Assembly: GCA_036250195.1 (NCBI GenBank)
Contig: JAVHZZ010000003.1
Coordinates: 346,669,875 to 346,733,874, forward strand
Reading direction: 5' to 3'
Length of the DNA stretch: 64,000 bases
Source of the DNA: Mixophyes australis
Lineage: Eukaryota; Chordata; Amphibia; Anura; Limnodynastidae
The position numbers were made by a program, and so were the translations under genes. Below the pieces are notes generated by a model. The model had not been told where the DNA came from. It searched no databases and was given only the letters and a program-made list of their open reading frames with translations. Shown here piece by piece: positions 36,001 through 45,837 of this stretch. Within the stretch, counting starts at the first letter, position 1. The number at the start of each line of letters is the position of its first letter.

Positions 36001-36013
36001 TGTGCTACATATA

Positions 36014-36373
36014 ATGGAGACCAAAAATTTGGAGGATAAAGTAGGGAAAGATCAAGACCCACTTCCTCCTAATGCTGAAGCTGCTGCCACTAGTCATGAC
36101 ATAGACGATGAAATGCCATCAACGTCGTCTTCCAAGCCCGATGCCCAATCTCGTAGTACCGGGCATGTAAAATCCAAAAAGCCCAAGTTAAGAAAAAGTA
36201 GCAAAAAGAGAAACTTTAAATCATCTGAGGAGAAACGTAAAGTTGCCAATATGCCATTTACGACACGGAGTGGCAAGGAACGGCTTAGGCCCTGGCCCGT
36301 GTTCATGACTAGTGGTTCAGCTTCACCCACGGATCTTAGCCCTCCTCCTCCTCCCCCCCCTACAAAAAATTGA
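36014..36373 (+). CDS. hAT transposase N-terminal frame (upstream, separated by a frame break)
   Basis: This 119-codon frame starts METKNLEDKVGKDQ, is charged and low in hydrophobic residues, and has a basic stretch (KSKKPKLRKSSKKRN) that could be a nuclear localisation signal. It ends in a proline run encoded by CCT/CCC codons followed by TKN and a stop. The long transposase frame (36,382) is open upstream into this point, in the frame reached if the C-run at 36,353-36,360 had one base fewer. I therefore infer that both were one protein of about 1,000 aa, broken by C-run slippage, or that slippage or splicing joins them in life. It could instead be a separate small protein. Confidence 0.6.
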   Translation: METKNLEDKVGKDQDPLPPNAEAAATSHDIDDEMPSTSSSKPDAQSRSTGHVKSKKPKLRKSSKKRNFKSSEEKRKVANMPFTTRSGKERLRPWPVFMTSGSASPTDLSPPPPPPPTKN

Positions 36374-36381
36374 AGAGAGTT

Positions 36382-39009
36382 ATGCTGTCAGCAACAAAAC
36401 AGCAAACAACTCTGCCTTCTAAAGAGAAATTATCACAAATCCCCAAGGCGAGTCCAAGGGTGTTGGTGGTTGTCAAGCCTGACCTTCCCATCACTGTACG
36501 GGAAGAGGTGGCTCGGGAGGAGGCTATTGATGATGTAGCTGGCGCTGTGGAGGAACTTGATGATGAGGATGGTGATGTGGTTATTGTAAATGAGGCACCA
36601 GGGGGGGAAACAGCTGATGTCCATGGGATGAAAAAGCCCATCGTCATGCCTGGTCAGAAGACCAAAAAATGCACCTCTTCGGTCTGGAGTTATTTTTATC
36701 CAAATCCAGACAACCAATGTATGGCAATATGTAGCTTATGTAAAGCTCAAATAAGCAGGGGTAAGGATCTTGCCCACCTAGGAACATCCTCCCTTATACG
36801 TCACCTGAATAACCTTCATAGTTCAGTGGTTAGTTCAGGAACTGGGGCTAGGACCCTCATCGGTACAGGGACACCTAAATCCCGTGGTCCAGTTGGATAC
36901 ACACCAGCAACACCCTCCTCGTCAACTTCCTCCACAATCTCCATCAGATTCAGTCCTGCAGCCCAAGTCAGCAGCCAGACTGAGTCCTCCTCAATACGGG
37001 ATTCATCCGAGGAATCCTGCAGCGGTACGCCTACTACTGCCACTGCTGCTGTTGCTGCTGTTAGTCGGTCATCTTCCCAGAGGGGAAGTCGTAAGACCGC
37101 TAAGTCTTTCACCAAACAATTGACCGTCCAACAGTCGTTTGCCATGACCACCAAATACGATAGTAGTCACCCTATTGCAAAGCGTATAACTGCGGCTGTA
37201 ACTGCAATGTTGGTGTTAGACGTGCGCCCGGTGTCCGCCATCAGTGGAGTGGGATTTAGAGGGTTGATGGAGGTATTGTGTCCCCGGTACCAAATCCCCT
37301 CGAGATTCCACTTCACTAGGCAGGCGATACCAAAAATGTACAGAGAAGTACGATCAAGTGTCCTCAGTGCTCTTAAAAATGCGGTTGTACCCACTGTGCA
37401 CTTAACCACGGACATGTGGACAAGTGGTTCTGGGCAAACGAAGGACTATATGACTGTGACAGCCCACTGGGTAGATGCATCCCCTTCCGCAGCAACAGCA
37501 ACAGCTGCATCAGTAGCAGCATCTACAAAATGGCTGCTCATGCAAAGGCAGGCAACATTGTGCATTACAGGCTTTAATAAGAGGCACAACGCTGACAACA
37601 TATTAGAGAAAATGAGGGAAATTATCTCCCAGTGGCTTACCCCACTTAGACTCTCATGGGGATTTGTGGTGTCAGACAATGCCAGTAACATTGTGCGGGC
37701 ATTAAATATGGGCAATTTCCAGCACGTCCCATGTTTTGCCCACACCATTAATTTGGTGGTGCAGCATTACCTCAAGAGTGACAGGGGTGTGCAGGAGATG
37801 CTTGCGGTGGCCCGCAAAATTGCTGGACACTTTCGGCATTCAGCCAGTGCCTACCGCAGACTAGAGGCACATCAAAAAAGCTTGAACCTGCCCTGCCATC
37901 ACCTCAAACAAGAGGTTGTGACGCGCTGGAACTCCACCCTCTATATGCTGCAGAGGATGGAGGAGCAGCAAAAGGCCATTCAGGCCTACACAGCCACCTA
38001 CGACATAGGCAAAGGAGTGGGGATGCGCCTCAGTCAAGCGCAGTGGAGACTGATTTCCGTGTTGTGCAAGGTTCTGCAGCCATTTGAACTTGCCACACGA
38101 GAAGTCAGTTCCGACACTGCCAGCTTGAGTCAGGTCATTCCCCTGATCAGGCTGTTGCAGAAGCAGCTGGAGAAAGTGAGGGAGGAGCTGGTAAGCCATT
38201 GCGATTACAGCAAGCATGTAGCTCTTGTGGATGTAGCCCTTCGTACGCTTTGCCAGGATCCGAGGGTGGTCACTCTTTTAAAGTCAGAGGAATACATTCT
38301 GGCCACCGTGCTCGATCCTCGGTTTAAAGCGTATGTTGTGTCTCTGTTTCCGGCGGACACAAGTCTACAGCGGTGCAAAGACCTGCTGGTCAGGAGATTG
38401 TCCTCTGAAGAGGACCGTGACATGCCAACAGCTCCACCCTCATTTTCTTCCACATCTATGGCTGCGAGGAAAAAGCTCAGTTTTCCCAAAAGAGGCACTG
38501 GCGGGGATGCTGATAACATCTGGTCCGGACTGAAGGACCTGCCAACCATTGCAGACATGTCTACTCTCGCTGCATTGGATGCTGTGACAATAGAAAAAAT
38601 TGTGGATGATTACTTTGCTGACACCATCCAAGTAGACATGTCAGACAGTCCATATTGTTACTGGCAGGAAAAAAAGGCAGTTTGGAAGCCCCTGTACAAA
38701 CTGGCTCTATTTTACCTGAGTTGTCCCCCCTCCAGTGTGTACTCGGAAAGAGTTTTTAGTGCAGCGGGGAACCTGGTCAGTGAGCGGCGAAGGAGGTTGC
38801 TTCCTCACAACGTTGAAAAAATGATGTTTATAAAAATGAATAATCAATTCCTCAATGAAGTACAGCACTGCCCTCCAGATACTACAGAGGGACCTGTGGT
38901 TGTGGAGTCCAGCGGGGACGAATTGATAATGTGTGATGAGGAGGAAGTACACACTGTAGGGGGAGAGGAATCAGAGGTTGAGGATGAGGACGACATCTTG
39001 CCTCAGTAG
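36382..39009 (+). CDS. BED-finger hAT transposase (hAT-Ac/ZBED type)
   Basis: This uninterrupted 875-codon frame encodes a DNA transposase that would cut and paste the surrounding element in the nucleus. A BED-type zinc finger lies at about residues 97-146: aromatic VWSYFY, cysteines in CSLC (117 and 120), and HLNNLH (141 and 146). The RNase-H-like catalytic core follows, with candidate acidic residues D344 in TTDMWTS, D432 in VVSDNASN and E789 in SSVYSERVFSAAG. The C-terminal hAT dimerisation block (about 735-810) reads YCYWQEKK...SERVFSAAGNLVSERR. The tail is acidic. All landmarks expected of an active enzyme are visible with no stops. I chose the first ATG in frame; the frame stays open upstream, so the true start may be in the N-terminal segment at 36,014. 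It resembles the ancestors of vertebrate ZBED genes, but its location inside a transposon with target duplications shows it is a transposase. Confidence 0.95.
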   Translation: MLSATKQQTTLPSKEKLSQIPKASPRVLVVVKPDLPITVREEVAREEAIDDVAGAVEELDDEDGDVVIVNEAPGGETADVHGMKKPIVMPGQKTKKCTSSVWSYFYPNPDNQCMAICSLCKAQISRGKDLAHLGTSSLIRHLNNLHSSVVSSGTGARTLIGTGTPKSRGPVGYTPATPSSSTSSTISIRFSPAAQVSSQTESSSIRDSSEESCSGTPTTATAAVAAVSRSSSQRGSRKTAKSFTKQLTVQQSFAMTTKYDSSHPIAKRITAAVTAMLVLDVRPVSAISGVGFRGLMEVLCPRYQIPSRFHFTRQAIPKMYREVRSSVLSALKNAVVPTVHLTTDMWTSGSGQTKDYMTVTAHWVDASPSAATATAASVAASTKWLLMQRQATLCITGFNKRHNADNILEKMREIISQWLTPLRLSWGFVVSDNASNIVRALNMGNFQHVPCFAHTINLVVQHYLKSDRGVQEMLAVARKIAGHFRHSASAYRRLEAHQKSLNLPCHHLKQEVVTRWNSTLYMLQRMEEQQKAIQAYTATYDIGKGVGMRLSQAQWRLISVLCKVLQPFELATREVSSDTASLSQVIPLIRLLQKQLEKVREELVSHCDYSKHVALVDVALRTLCQDPRVVTLLKSEEYILATVLDPRFKAYVVSLFPADTSLQRCKDLLVRRLSSEEDRDMPTAPPSFSSTSMAARKKLSFPKRGTGGDADNIWSGLKDLPTIADMSTLAALDAVTIEKIVDDYFADTIQVDMSDSPYCYWQEKKAVWKPLYKLALFYLSCPPSSVYSERVFSAAGNLVSERRRRLLPHNVEKMMFIKMNNQFLNEVQHCPPDTTEGPVVVESSGDELIMCDEEEVHTVGGEESEVEDEDDILPQ

Positions 39010-39064
39010 AGCCTGTTTAGTCTGTACAGGGAGAGATGAATAGCTTTTTTGGTGTGGGGGCCCA

Positions 39065-39128
39065 AACAAACCAATCATTTCAGCCAAAGTTGTTTGGTAG
39101 GCCCTGTCGCTGAAATGATTGGTTTGTT
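39065..39128 (+). terminator. 3' UTR stem-loop after the hAT transposase
   Basis: Perfect 20-bp arms (39,065-39,084, AACAAACCAATCATTTCAGC, and 39,109-39,128, its complement) with a 24-nt loop start 56 bp after the transposase stop. It may affect 3' end formation or RNA stability; I cannot tell from sequence. It is listed as terminator only for its position. Confidence 0.4.
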
Positions 39129-39225
39129 AAAGTGTGCATGTCCTATTTCAACAACATAAGGGTGGGTGTGAGGGCCCAAGGACAATTCCATCTTGGAAAT
39201 TTTTTTTTTGCATTATATGACCAAG

Positions 39226-41419
39226 CAACAGTCGTTTGCCATGTTCAAAAAGTAAAACCAAAGGTAAAAAAATTCAAGAAATTAAACCAAAAGTAAAATG
39301 CCGTGTCATAATTTAAAACAAGAGGTATTGACGTGCTCTAAAACTACTGTATTGTTGTTTATATTTTATAAACACTACACTTGAAAGCTTGAGTCTTTCA
39401 ATAGAAAAGTAACTGTCCATTGCACGAATATTTGCAACAGGGACAATTTTAGGGTTAAGAAAGTCAACTAATAATAACACTTCGACGCTGTGTGTCTTTA
39501 TAAACACTACACTTGGAAGTTGGAGGAGGTATTGTGGCCCCGGCACCAAATTTACTACCGGGGACACTCCACTGTGCAGTCCATATTTATGTGTATCAGA
39601 TATTAAACAACGGTGACAGTTGATGCCCAATTTTTTAATTATATTGTGGCCTCATTATGTAACCCCCTGTCACTGTGTGTAGTGTGGAGTGCAAAGGGTA
39701 CACAGTGCACCTCCTTCTCAAGCCCTGGCTAGCTGATGGGCATGGGTGTAAATGATCAGGGGGTCCCTGCACATGCAGGTGTTTCTTTGTAGTTAGTGGG
39801 ACACAGGTAATGTCACTTTGGTGCAGTGTAATAGAAGTCACAATAATTTGGGCGCCAGACCATCTCTATAACAAACTGAACTTTTATTTACACTCTTCCT
39901 CCAGCACGATAATCATAATGGTTGCAGAATATATACATCTCCTTACTCTCTCCAGCACAGTTATTAATGAGAAATATGAATATGGTTGCAAATATCTTAT
40001 CACTCCTCCTGCACAGTTCTTAATGTTATCCAGATGTTAAATAACATAATTTACATGTCTCTTGCACTCCATACTCACTGCAGATCACCCTTTCTGCAGG
40101 GGCACATGCATGGATGCTAATAGGCAGGCAGCCTCTCCTCCATGCAGCTCTGACACACTCTGTGTACCTCTCAACTGCAGCTCATCCCTCCTCTGCGGGG
40201 ATAATGTCTCCTGTGCTCTGACACGTCACTCTGTGTACTCTCAGCCTCAGGATCTGACACTACAACTACCATGCCTCTTGTAGCAGCCCTCACTCCAGGG
40301 CCTCTTCCATGTGCAGTGTCCCCCTCTCTCTTGGGTTCACTATAGTGGCATGGAGTTCTCCCCCTCATCCAGGGCACACATTCCTTGCCCTGGCTCAGTC
40401 ACCACGCTCAGACTTCCAGGCAATGCTGGGGGAGCCTGGGAGCTTCCACCCCAGGTCCCCAGCTACAACTCTCCTCTCCTGTGTCTTCTCTCTCTTTCTG
40501 ACACTTTAAAGATCGTGCCTTTAAATGAAAAAGTCAGTCTTCATTGCACGACTATGTGCAAGTGCAACAGGGACATTTTTTTGGGTTTACAAAGTCAAAC
40601 AATAACACTTCGACCCTGTCTGTCTGGGGTCTCTCAATGACGAATTGTCTGTAGCATGTTTGGAGGAGGTATTGTGGCCCCGGTATCAAATTGGGTACCG
40701 GGGCCACCCCACTATGCAGTCCAGATACTTGTTTGGTGGAATTCAGACCAGTTGAGGGTTTTATTATTATATTGTGTGGACCACTCTATCTATACCACAC
40801 TACAACTCTATACCACTCTATTTCCTACTTTAATTCTATTTAATTCTATTTCCTACTTTAATTCTATTACTAATTAATTACCATAAAGAGGAACAAAATA
40901 AACCAATTTTACCAAAAGTATAATATGACTTAGACTTACAAACACTACACTTTAAAGATCGTGCCTTTAAATGAAAAAGTCAGTCTTCATTGCACGACTA
41001 TGTGCAACAGGGACATTTTTTTGGGTTTACAAAGTCAAACAATAACACTTCGACCCTGTCTGTCTGGGGTCTCTCAATGACGAATTGTCTGTAGCATGTT
41101 TGGAGGAGGTATTGTGGCCCCGGTATCAAATTGGGTACCGGGGCCACCCCACTATGCAGTCCAGATACTTGTTTGGTGGAATTCAGACACGTGGAGGGTT
41201 TTTTAATTATATTGTGGCCTCGGTACCAAATTGTGTACCGGGGCCACCACACTACGCAGTCAGGATAGATAGATGCGTATTGCGTATCATAGATAAAGTA
41301 CATTCAGTGGTGTGGGGCAAATTGAAAAATATTCAAAATGCACTGACATTATCAAAAACAAGAGGTTGTCACACGCTAAAACTCCAACATGTATATGATG
41401 GAGAGGATGGAGGAGCAGC
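39226..41419 (+). repeat. Decayed copies of transposase coding fragments in the hAT 3' region
   Basis: Three parts of the coding sequence recur. CAACAGTCGTTTGCCATG (coding 37,129-37,146) is exact at 39,226-39,243. The AAACAAGAGGTTGTGACGCG segment (coding 37,905-37,970) recurs at about 39,316-39,345 and more fully at 41,353-41,419, including GAGGATGGAGGAGCAGC. The GGAGGTATTGTG-CCCCGGTACCAAAT segment (coding 37,268) recurs at about 39,521, 40,661 and 41,100, with a partial at 41,210. None remains open. Two near-identical ~240-bp direct repeats (40,504-40,750 and 40,949-41,190) contain them. Confidence 0.75.
39658..40503 (-). mobile_element. Probable solo LTR inserted in the hAT 3' region
   Basis: The segment begins TGTAACCCCCTG and ends CTTTCTGACA, so it has TG...CA termini. 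The flanks CATTA and CTTTA match at 4 of 5 bases. It interrupts the repeat structure: the direct repeat copy begins exactly at its right edge, while the other copy continues further left. On the minus strand an AATAAA signal lies at 39,883-39,888. No internal retroviral genes are present. Its borders are less certain than those of the solo LTR at 45,242. Confidence 0.5.
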
Positions 41420-41467
41420 CGTATGTGTAGTGTAATGCAGATCTGTTGAAGGTTTTTTATATATTTT

Positions 41468-42742
41468 ATTGTGGTGCCCAGTGCCCACTCCTCTACGCAG
41501 TCCAGGTACAATTATTGGTGCGAATCATAAAAGTTCAGGGTTTTTAATATATTGTGGTGACCCACTCCTCTACGCAGTCCAGGTACAATTATTGGTGCGA
41601 ATCATAAAAGTTCAGGGTTTTTAAGATATTGTGGTGACCCACTCCTCTACGCAGTCCAGGTACAATTATTGGTGCGAATCATAAAAGTTCAGGGTTTTTA
41701 ATATATTGTGGTGACCCACTCCTCTACGCAGTCCAGGTACAATTATTGGTGCGAATCATAAAAGTTCAGGGTTTTTAAGATATTGTGGTGACCCACTCCT
41801 CTACGCAGTCCAGGTACAATTATTGGTGCGAATCATAAAAGTTCAGGGTTTTTAAGATATTGTGGTGACCCACTCCTCTACGCAGTCCAGGTACAATTAT
41901 TGGTGCGAATCATAAAAGTTCAGGGTTTTTAAGATATTGTGGTGACCCACTCCTCTACGCAGTCCAGGTACAATTATTGGTGCGAATCATAAAAGTTCAG
42001 GGTTTTTAAGATATTGTGGTGACCCACTCCTCTACGCAGTCCAGGTACAATTATTGGTGCGAATCATAAAAGTTCAGGGTTTTTAATATATTGTGGTGAC
42101 CCACTCCTCTACGCAGTCCAGGTACAATTATTGGTGCGAATCATAAAAGTTCAGGGTTTTTAAGATATTGTGGTGACCCACTCCTCTACGCAGTCCAGGT
42201 ACAATTATTGGTGCGAATCATAAAAGTTCAGGGTTTTTAAGATATTGTGGTGACCCACTCCTCTACGCAGTCCAGGTACAATTATTGGTGCGAATCATAA
42301 AAGTTCAGGGTTTTTAAGATATTGTGGTGACCCACTCCTCTACGCAGTCCAGGTACAATTATTGGTGCGAATCATAAAAGTTCAGGGTTTTTAAGATATT
42401 GTGGTGACCCACTCCTCTACGCAGTCCAGGTACAATTATTGGTGCGAATCATAAAAGTTCAGGGTTTTTAATATATATTGTGGTGACCCACTCCTCTACG
42501 CAGTCCAGGTACAATTATTGGTGCGAATCATAAAAGTTCAGGGTTTTTAAGATATATTGTGGTGACCCACTCCTCTACGCAGTCCAGGTACAATTATTGG
42601 TGCGAATCATAAAAGTTCAGGGTTTTTAAGATATTGTGGTGACCCACTCCTCTACGCAGTCCAGGTACAATTATTGGTGCGAATCATAAAAGTTCAGGGT
42701 TTTTAATATATATTGTGGTGACCCACTCCTCTACGCAGTCCA
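41468..42742 (+). repeat. 77-bp satellite array inside the hAT transposon
   Basis: One divergent unit at 41,468, then 15 nearly identical units from 41,551 and a partial unit at 42,712. The period is 77 bp, with four 79-bp spacings caused by an extra AT. Each unit has ATTGTGGTGACCCACTCC, TACGCAGTCCAGGTACAATT and AAAAGTTCAGGGTTTTTAA. The unit aligns with the region around 41,110-41,270, which itself derives from transposase coding sequence. Confidence 0.95.
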
Positions 42743-43058
42743 GAAAGATACCTTGTTGCAACGTTTTGGACTAATAACTATATTGTGAGGTGTTCAGAAT
42801 ACACTGTAAATTAGTGGAAATGCTTGTTATTGAATGTTATTGAGGTTAATAATAGCCTAGGAGTGAAAATAAGCCCAAAAACTTGATTTTTAAACTTTTT
42901 ATGTTTTTTTCAAAAAAAATCCGAATCCAATACCTTAAATCCGAACCGAGACCTTTCGTCAAGTGTTTTGCGAGACAAATCCGAACCTCAAAAATAACGA
43001 AAATCCGGATCCAAAACACAAAACACGAGACCTCAAAAGTCGCCGGTGCACATCCCTA

Positions 43059-44169
43059 CTTTAATATAGAGTTGGTCTCCCCTTTGCAGTGATAACAGCT
43101 TCCACTCCTCTTGGAAGACTTTCCACAAGATGTAGGAGTGTTTCTGTGGGAATTTGTGCCCATTCATTCTGTAGAGCATTTATTATGTGAGGTCTGATGT
43201 TGGAGGAGAAGGCCTGGCTCGTAGTCTCCATTCCAGTTCATCCCAAAGGTGTTCGATGGGGTTGAGGTCAGGGCTCTGTGCGGGCCAGTCAAGTTCACTG
43301 AACTCATCAAACCATGTCTTTGTAGTCCTTGTTTTGTGCACTGGGGCACAGTCATGTTGGAATAGAAAAGGGACTTCCCCAAATTGTTGCCACAAAGTTG
43401 GAAGCATAGCATTGTCCACAATTACTTGGTATGCTGAAGCATTAGGATTGCCCTACACTGGAGATAAGAGACCTAGCCCAAACCCTGAAAAACAGCCCCA
43501 TACCATTATCCTTCCTCCACCAAGCTTCACTGTTGGCATAATGCAGTCAGGCAGGTAACGTTCTCCCGGCATCCACCAGACCCGGACTTGCCCATCTCAC
43601 TGCCGAACAGAGAAGCGTTATTCGTCACTTCACAGAACACATCTCTACTGCTCCACAGTCCAGTGCTTTACACCACTCCAACCGACACTTGGCATAGGTC
43701 TTGGTGATGTGAGGCTTGCATGCAGCTGCTCGGCCATGGAAAACCCATTCCATTAAGCTTCCACCACACAGTTTTTGTGCTTACATTAATGCCAGTGTAA
43801 GTTTGGAACTCTTCAGCTATGGAATCAGCAGAGCGTTGGCGACTTTTACGCACCATACGCCTTAGCAGTTGTTGATCCCGCTCTGTGATTTTAAGTGGTC
43901 TTCTGTGGCTGAGTTGCTGTTGTTCCTAAACGCATCCACTTTCTAATAATATCACTTACAGTTGACCGTGGAATATCCAACAGGGGAGAAATTTCACGAA
44001 CCGTCTTATTGCAAAGGTGGCATCCTATCACAGTACTATGCTTGAAGTCACTTCAGAACGACCCGTTTTATATCACAAATGTTTGCAAATAGAGACTGCA
44101 TGGCTAGGTGCTTAATTTTATACACCCCTGGCAACGAGTATGGCTAAGTACTTTTGTCCATATAGTCTA
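43059..44169 (-). mobile_element. Tc1/mariner element, main part
   Basis: Continues the element from 34,645-34,729 after the hAT insertion. The outer end (TACTTTTGTCCATATAGTC, then TA at 44,168) matches the terminal repeat of common vertebrate Tc1-like elements. The 8 bp at 43,059-43,066 is the duplicated hAT target, so the element is collinear across the insertion. Confidence 0.9.
43080..44060 (-). pseudogene. Tc1/mariner transposase, broken
   Basis: Read on the minus strand, this is a DD34E transposase gene of normal size (about 340 codons). The C-terminal part (43,183-43,419) is open and diagnostic: LPTLWQQFGEVPFLFQHDCA, then AQSPDLNPIEHLWDELE, which holds the last catalytic residues. The N-terminal part is recognisable as paired helix-turn-helix DNA but is frameshifted. 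The middle, around the second aspartate, contains in-frame TGA and TAA stops (about 43,618-43,634), with another stop near 43,452. The enzyme is therefore dead. The breaks are consistent with long decay before the hAT inserted. Confidence 0.9.
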
Positions 44170-45236
44170 CATTTTTTGTAATACTGTAGCAGATGTACGT
44201 GTGCTGGGTGTTCTTTATCTGGCAGTGTCATTAATAGCATTCACTTTAAATATTGCACAAAATCATTATAAAGTACTTGTGGTTTTAACAATAACAGTAG
44301 ATATACAGAAGCTAGCAAATACCAGGGCTTTTCAACACACTCAGAATAGTCTTTATTGCCAATAAAGACTATGACAGCATTTTTTAACAGACTTTAAATT
44401 CCTGATGGGCAGCGCCCAACCTCTAAAACAAAAATTTTATCCAGGTCTAAAAAACAGAAAGAAAAAAATGTTTTTTTGCTGCTAGTTGGAGATAGCCATA
44501 CACAGATAGGATCACAAAATGCCCACTGCTGCGGTCACTGTGAGGAGCACTGCAGGGAAAACACCTTATCTGAAAAAGACAATTCCTGAACATTCTGGAT
44601 AATGGATCCCAAACGTGTATATACAATAGATAGTGAGGACACATATGTAGTAAGGTTTAAAAGACACAGGTCCATCAAGTTCAACCTTTCATAAATTTAT
44701 ATTGCGTATATTAGCATGAATTGGATAATGTCACCAATATTCAGTTTCTGTTTTTATTCATGACATAATGCTATCTGCAAATTCTGTTTCTTCACTGAGA
44801 ACGGTCCATTTTTGCAGTCATGTGTCGCCGGTTCATTAGCTGCGATGCCTCCATGACCGTAATATAAGTGGTTTATAATAGCAGATCTTTATTAAATGTT
44901 CTGCTGTTCTACCATCCTGAAAACTGGTTCTGCATTTAGAAACATCTTAATTAAAGCTATGTTTCAATGTGCCAGGTTGTGCTGTGGTCTGTTCATTACA
45001 GCAACGTGCTTTATGATGCATGAATTATGCATGGCCTCAGATCTGCATCCAAGTATAAGCCACATATAGTGCTGGGATTTGATGCTTAGAGATCCGAGGT
45101 CATAATAATATGGCAAACTACAAAGTGTATTCATTCTGCCTGACAATGTACAATGGCACATGTAAACATTACTAGTACACAAGTCCAGACCCAGGATCCT
45201 TGTCCTGGTAATGACAGATCAAAGTATAATACCTAT
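44170..45236. other. Unassigned intergenic sequence
   Basis: Includes a small palindrome TCTTTATTGCCAATAAAGA at 44,350-44,368. No gene or complete element was recognised. Confidence 0.55.
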
Positions 45237-45241
45237 GTAAA

Positions 45242-45814
45242 TGTCACGTACAGGACTCTCAGGTCCTGTTACTTGCCCCTCCGCTGTCTTTCTCGGCTGT
45301 TCCTACAGTCCACAGGCTTTTCTGGTTTCACATCTCTCTGTTAGATGCTGCCCAGTATGTCTCCACTCCAGAGATCCCTCCAGTGCAGGAGTGCTGCCAT
45401 CTTGGATTCTGTCACATGCTCCCTCTCAGCCAGTCAGAGTGCTGCTTCAGCTAACCTGACCGTGGCCTCCAATTAGGGCATAGCGTTCCTATAAAAGAAC
45501 TTCCTGGATTTCTAACCCATTGCCAGTGCAATGTTGATTCCTTAGACGCCAACCTGGTTTATAGCAGACTGTAGTCTTCTCAGGTAATTCTGCCCAGACA
45601 ACACAGCCAGCCCTCCACCTTAATATTCCTGACTTCTTGCCAGTCTTCAGTGACATTCATATTTAGTAATCTTCTGAACTCTCAGCAACCACCACCTGCA
45701 CCACTTCTCATACGCAGGAACCTAATCAAGCCACCCAGCTTTGTGCATGTAGTCTCCAGTTCTGTTCCTGAGACACAACCCAGTTCGGGTACAGACAAAT
45801 CTTCAGGCGTGACA
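45242..45814 (+). mobile_element. Solo LTR
   Basis: It begins TGTCACG and ends CGTGACA, so the ends are perfect inverted repeats with TG...CA termini. A perfect 5-bp duplication GTAAA flanks it (45,237-45,241 and 45,815-45,819). A TATA box TATAAAAG at 45,490-45,497 gives plus-strand polarity. No internal region is present, so the provirus or retrotransposon was lost by LTR-LTR recombination. The class (Ty3/gypsy or endogenous retrovirus) cannot be fixed from the LTR alone; 5-bp duplications fit either. Confidence 0.88.
45490..45497 (+). promoter_or_regulatory. TATA box of the solo LTR
   Basis: TATAAAAG about 250 bp into the LTR, with CCAATTAGGGCATAG just upstream containing a CCAAT box. This is typical of an LTR U3 promoter. 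Confidence 0.6.
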
Positions 45815-45837
45815 GTAAATCGTCATCCATGTGGGAG

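Larger units (their letters stand above)
34730..43058 (+). mobile_element. Complete 8.3-kb autonomous-type hAT transposon
   Basis: The element starts TAGGGATGAGCGCACTCGG and ends GTGCACATCCCTA. The short inverted ends (TAGGGATG-GC-C) are flanked by a perfect 8-bp duplication CTTTAATA (34,722-34,729 and 43,059-43,066). In order it contains a promoter-like region, a CTGTG-rich and tandemly repeated 5' leader, a short frame, a long BED-hAT transposase, and a 3' hairpin. Its 4-kb 3' non-coding region holds decayed self-derived fragments, a probable solo LTR and a 77-bp satellite. It inserted into a Tc1 element. The intact duplication and open transposase point to a fairly recent insertion. Confidence 0.95.

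Noticed and set aside
36094..38952. Minus-strand frames opposite the hAT transposase
   Set aside because: They are shadows of the long plus-strand coding sequence with no domains.
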